In this document: piece after piece, positions 63,732 to 64,000 of the stretch
How positions within the stretch are numbered: the first letter of the stretch is position 1
Layout: every line of letters starts with the position of its first letter
NCBI RefSeq assembly: GCF_019800885.1
Contig: NZ_JAHVKE010000001.1
Span: 496,001 to 560,000, forward strand
Length of the DNA stretch: 64,000 nt
Origin: Maritalea mobilis
GTDB taxonomy: Bacteria; Pseudomonadota; Alphaproteobacteria; Rhodobacterales; Rhodobacteraceae
Direction of reading: 5' to 3'
Made by a program: the position numbers and the translations under genes
The notes under the pieces: generated by a model
Seen by the model: the letters and a program-made list of their open reading frames with translations, nothing else
Told to the model about the DNA's origin: nothing
Database searches by the model: none

Positions 63732-63760
63732 CGCCGAATCCCGAAAGTGAAATTTTCGAG

Positions 63761-63786
63761 GGGCCGGCGGATCAGCCGGCCCTTTC
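63761..63786 (+). terminator. rpmA terminator
   Basis: GGGCCGGC-GGATCA-GCCGGCCC, 8 perfect pairs followed by TTTCG, 29 bases after the stop. Confidence 0.8.
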
Positions 63787-63870
63787 GCATTTCTGTCATT
63801 CCCTTGTGTCACAGGGCCATCATGCCCACCTTTCCCCTGGGGGGAGTGGTTCGGAGGAGGACCGCAGCCC

Positions 63871-64000
63871 ATGAAACAGGATACCATCGTCGTTCAGGCC
63901 GTCATCGAAGCCCCGCGCATGACATTGCGCCCGCTGCGCAGCTCGGATGCGGGCCTTCTGTCGATGTACACCGCCGACAAGCGCGTGGCCGAGATGACGA
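63871..64000 (+). CDS. GNAT-family acetyltransferase (5' part)
   Basis: Open to the window edge (43 codons): EAPRMTLRPLRSSDAGLLSMYTADKRVAEMT matches the N-terminus of RimJ/RimL-like acetyltransferases. GGAGGAGG lies upstream of the ATG. The C-terminal acetyl-CoA site is outside the window. Confidence 0.75.
   Translation, partial: MKQDTIVVQAVIEAPRMTLRPLRSSDAGLLSMYTADKRVAEMT

Noticed and set aside
1-64000. CRISPR array, rRNA genes, IS elements with transposase
   Set aside because: No regularly spaced repeats, rRNA-like sequence or transposase frames were seen.

Overview
The window comes from a GC-rich alphaproteobacterium of the Rhodobacterales (Rhodobacteraceae/Roseobacter-type). This rests on gene content and order: a soxB-soxD-soxA-soxG sarcosine oxidase operon, the nifR3(dus)-ntrB-ntrC-ntrY-ntrX-trkA-trkH-hfq-hflX block, a fused ispDF, ribosomal protein L21 with a helix-hairpin-helix tail, an NtrC lacking the GAFTGA loop, and a detached GTA-type endolysin/holin pair. 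No plasmid, phage or CRISPR signature is visible. The window is mostly chromosomal core with one clear foreign insertion.

Layout. 1-526: start of ccmI (minus, runs off the edge). 728-7095: sarcosine oxidase operon. It is interrupted after soxB by a lower-GC membrane-protein gene (1969-2370) and a second copy of the last 61 codons of soxB (2446-2631). A small HD hydrolase sits before soxD. 7233-11666: sodB with a strong terminator, a tiny charged protein coupled to a Host_attach-family protein, a RarD-type transporter, a LOG protein and a LysM envelope protein. 11738-18810: an Atm1-type ABC exporter and a divergent two-gene RND efflux system with an operator-like palindrome upstream. 19094-24406: YfgM-BamB envelope pair, YdcF, GuaA and an outer-membrane barrel. 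24692-33841: an MttB-family methyltransferase, a DUF6477/DUF6456-like pair, lipA, a Sel1-repeat protein, two periplasmic or membrane cytochromes c, a porin and hpt.

33932-36613: ratA/coq10-type gene facing cinA-pgpA-ispDF. 36794-49284: the nitrogen regulation, potassium uptake and RNA chaperone block, with one opposing lipoprotein gene between ntrX and trkA. 49241-54081: two DMT permeases, a FadL-type channel, mazG and a flavin reductase. 54215-58568: agmatinase, an acyltransferase, murI, argC and ccmE. 58768-59861: endolysin plus holin of the gene-transfer-agent lysis type, preceded by a CtrA-like site. 59858-64000: M20 peptidase, tRNA-Ser(CGA), a DUF2059 protein, rplU-rpmA with promoter and terminator, and the start of a GNAT acetyltransferase.

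How the genes work together. SoxBDAG oxidatively demethylates sarcosine to glycine and passes the one-carbon unit to tetrahydrofolate. The MttB-family protein 17 kb away could supply methylated-amine breakdown upstream of it (inference). NtrBC and NtrYX set nitrogen and redox responses next to potassium uptake (TrkAH) and Hfq. Many genes overlap as ATGA or GTGA, indicating tight translational coupling.

The most unusual signals are: the soxB 3'-end duplication, in which all seven differences between copies are synonymous and which brackets an orphan membrane gene; the GTA lysis cassette with its CtrA-like box; and families of intergenic palindromes. All calls come from reading the sequence. 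No database search was run.
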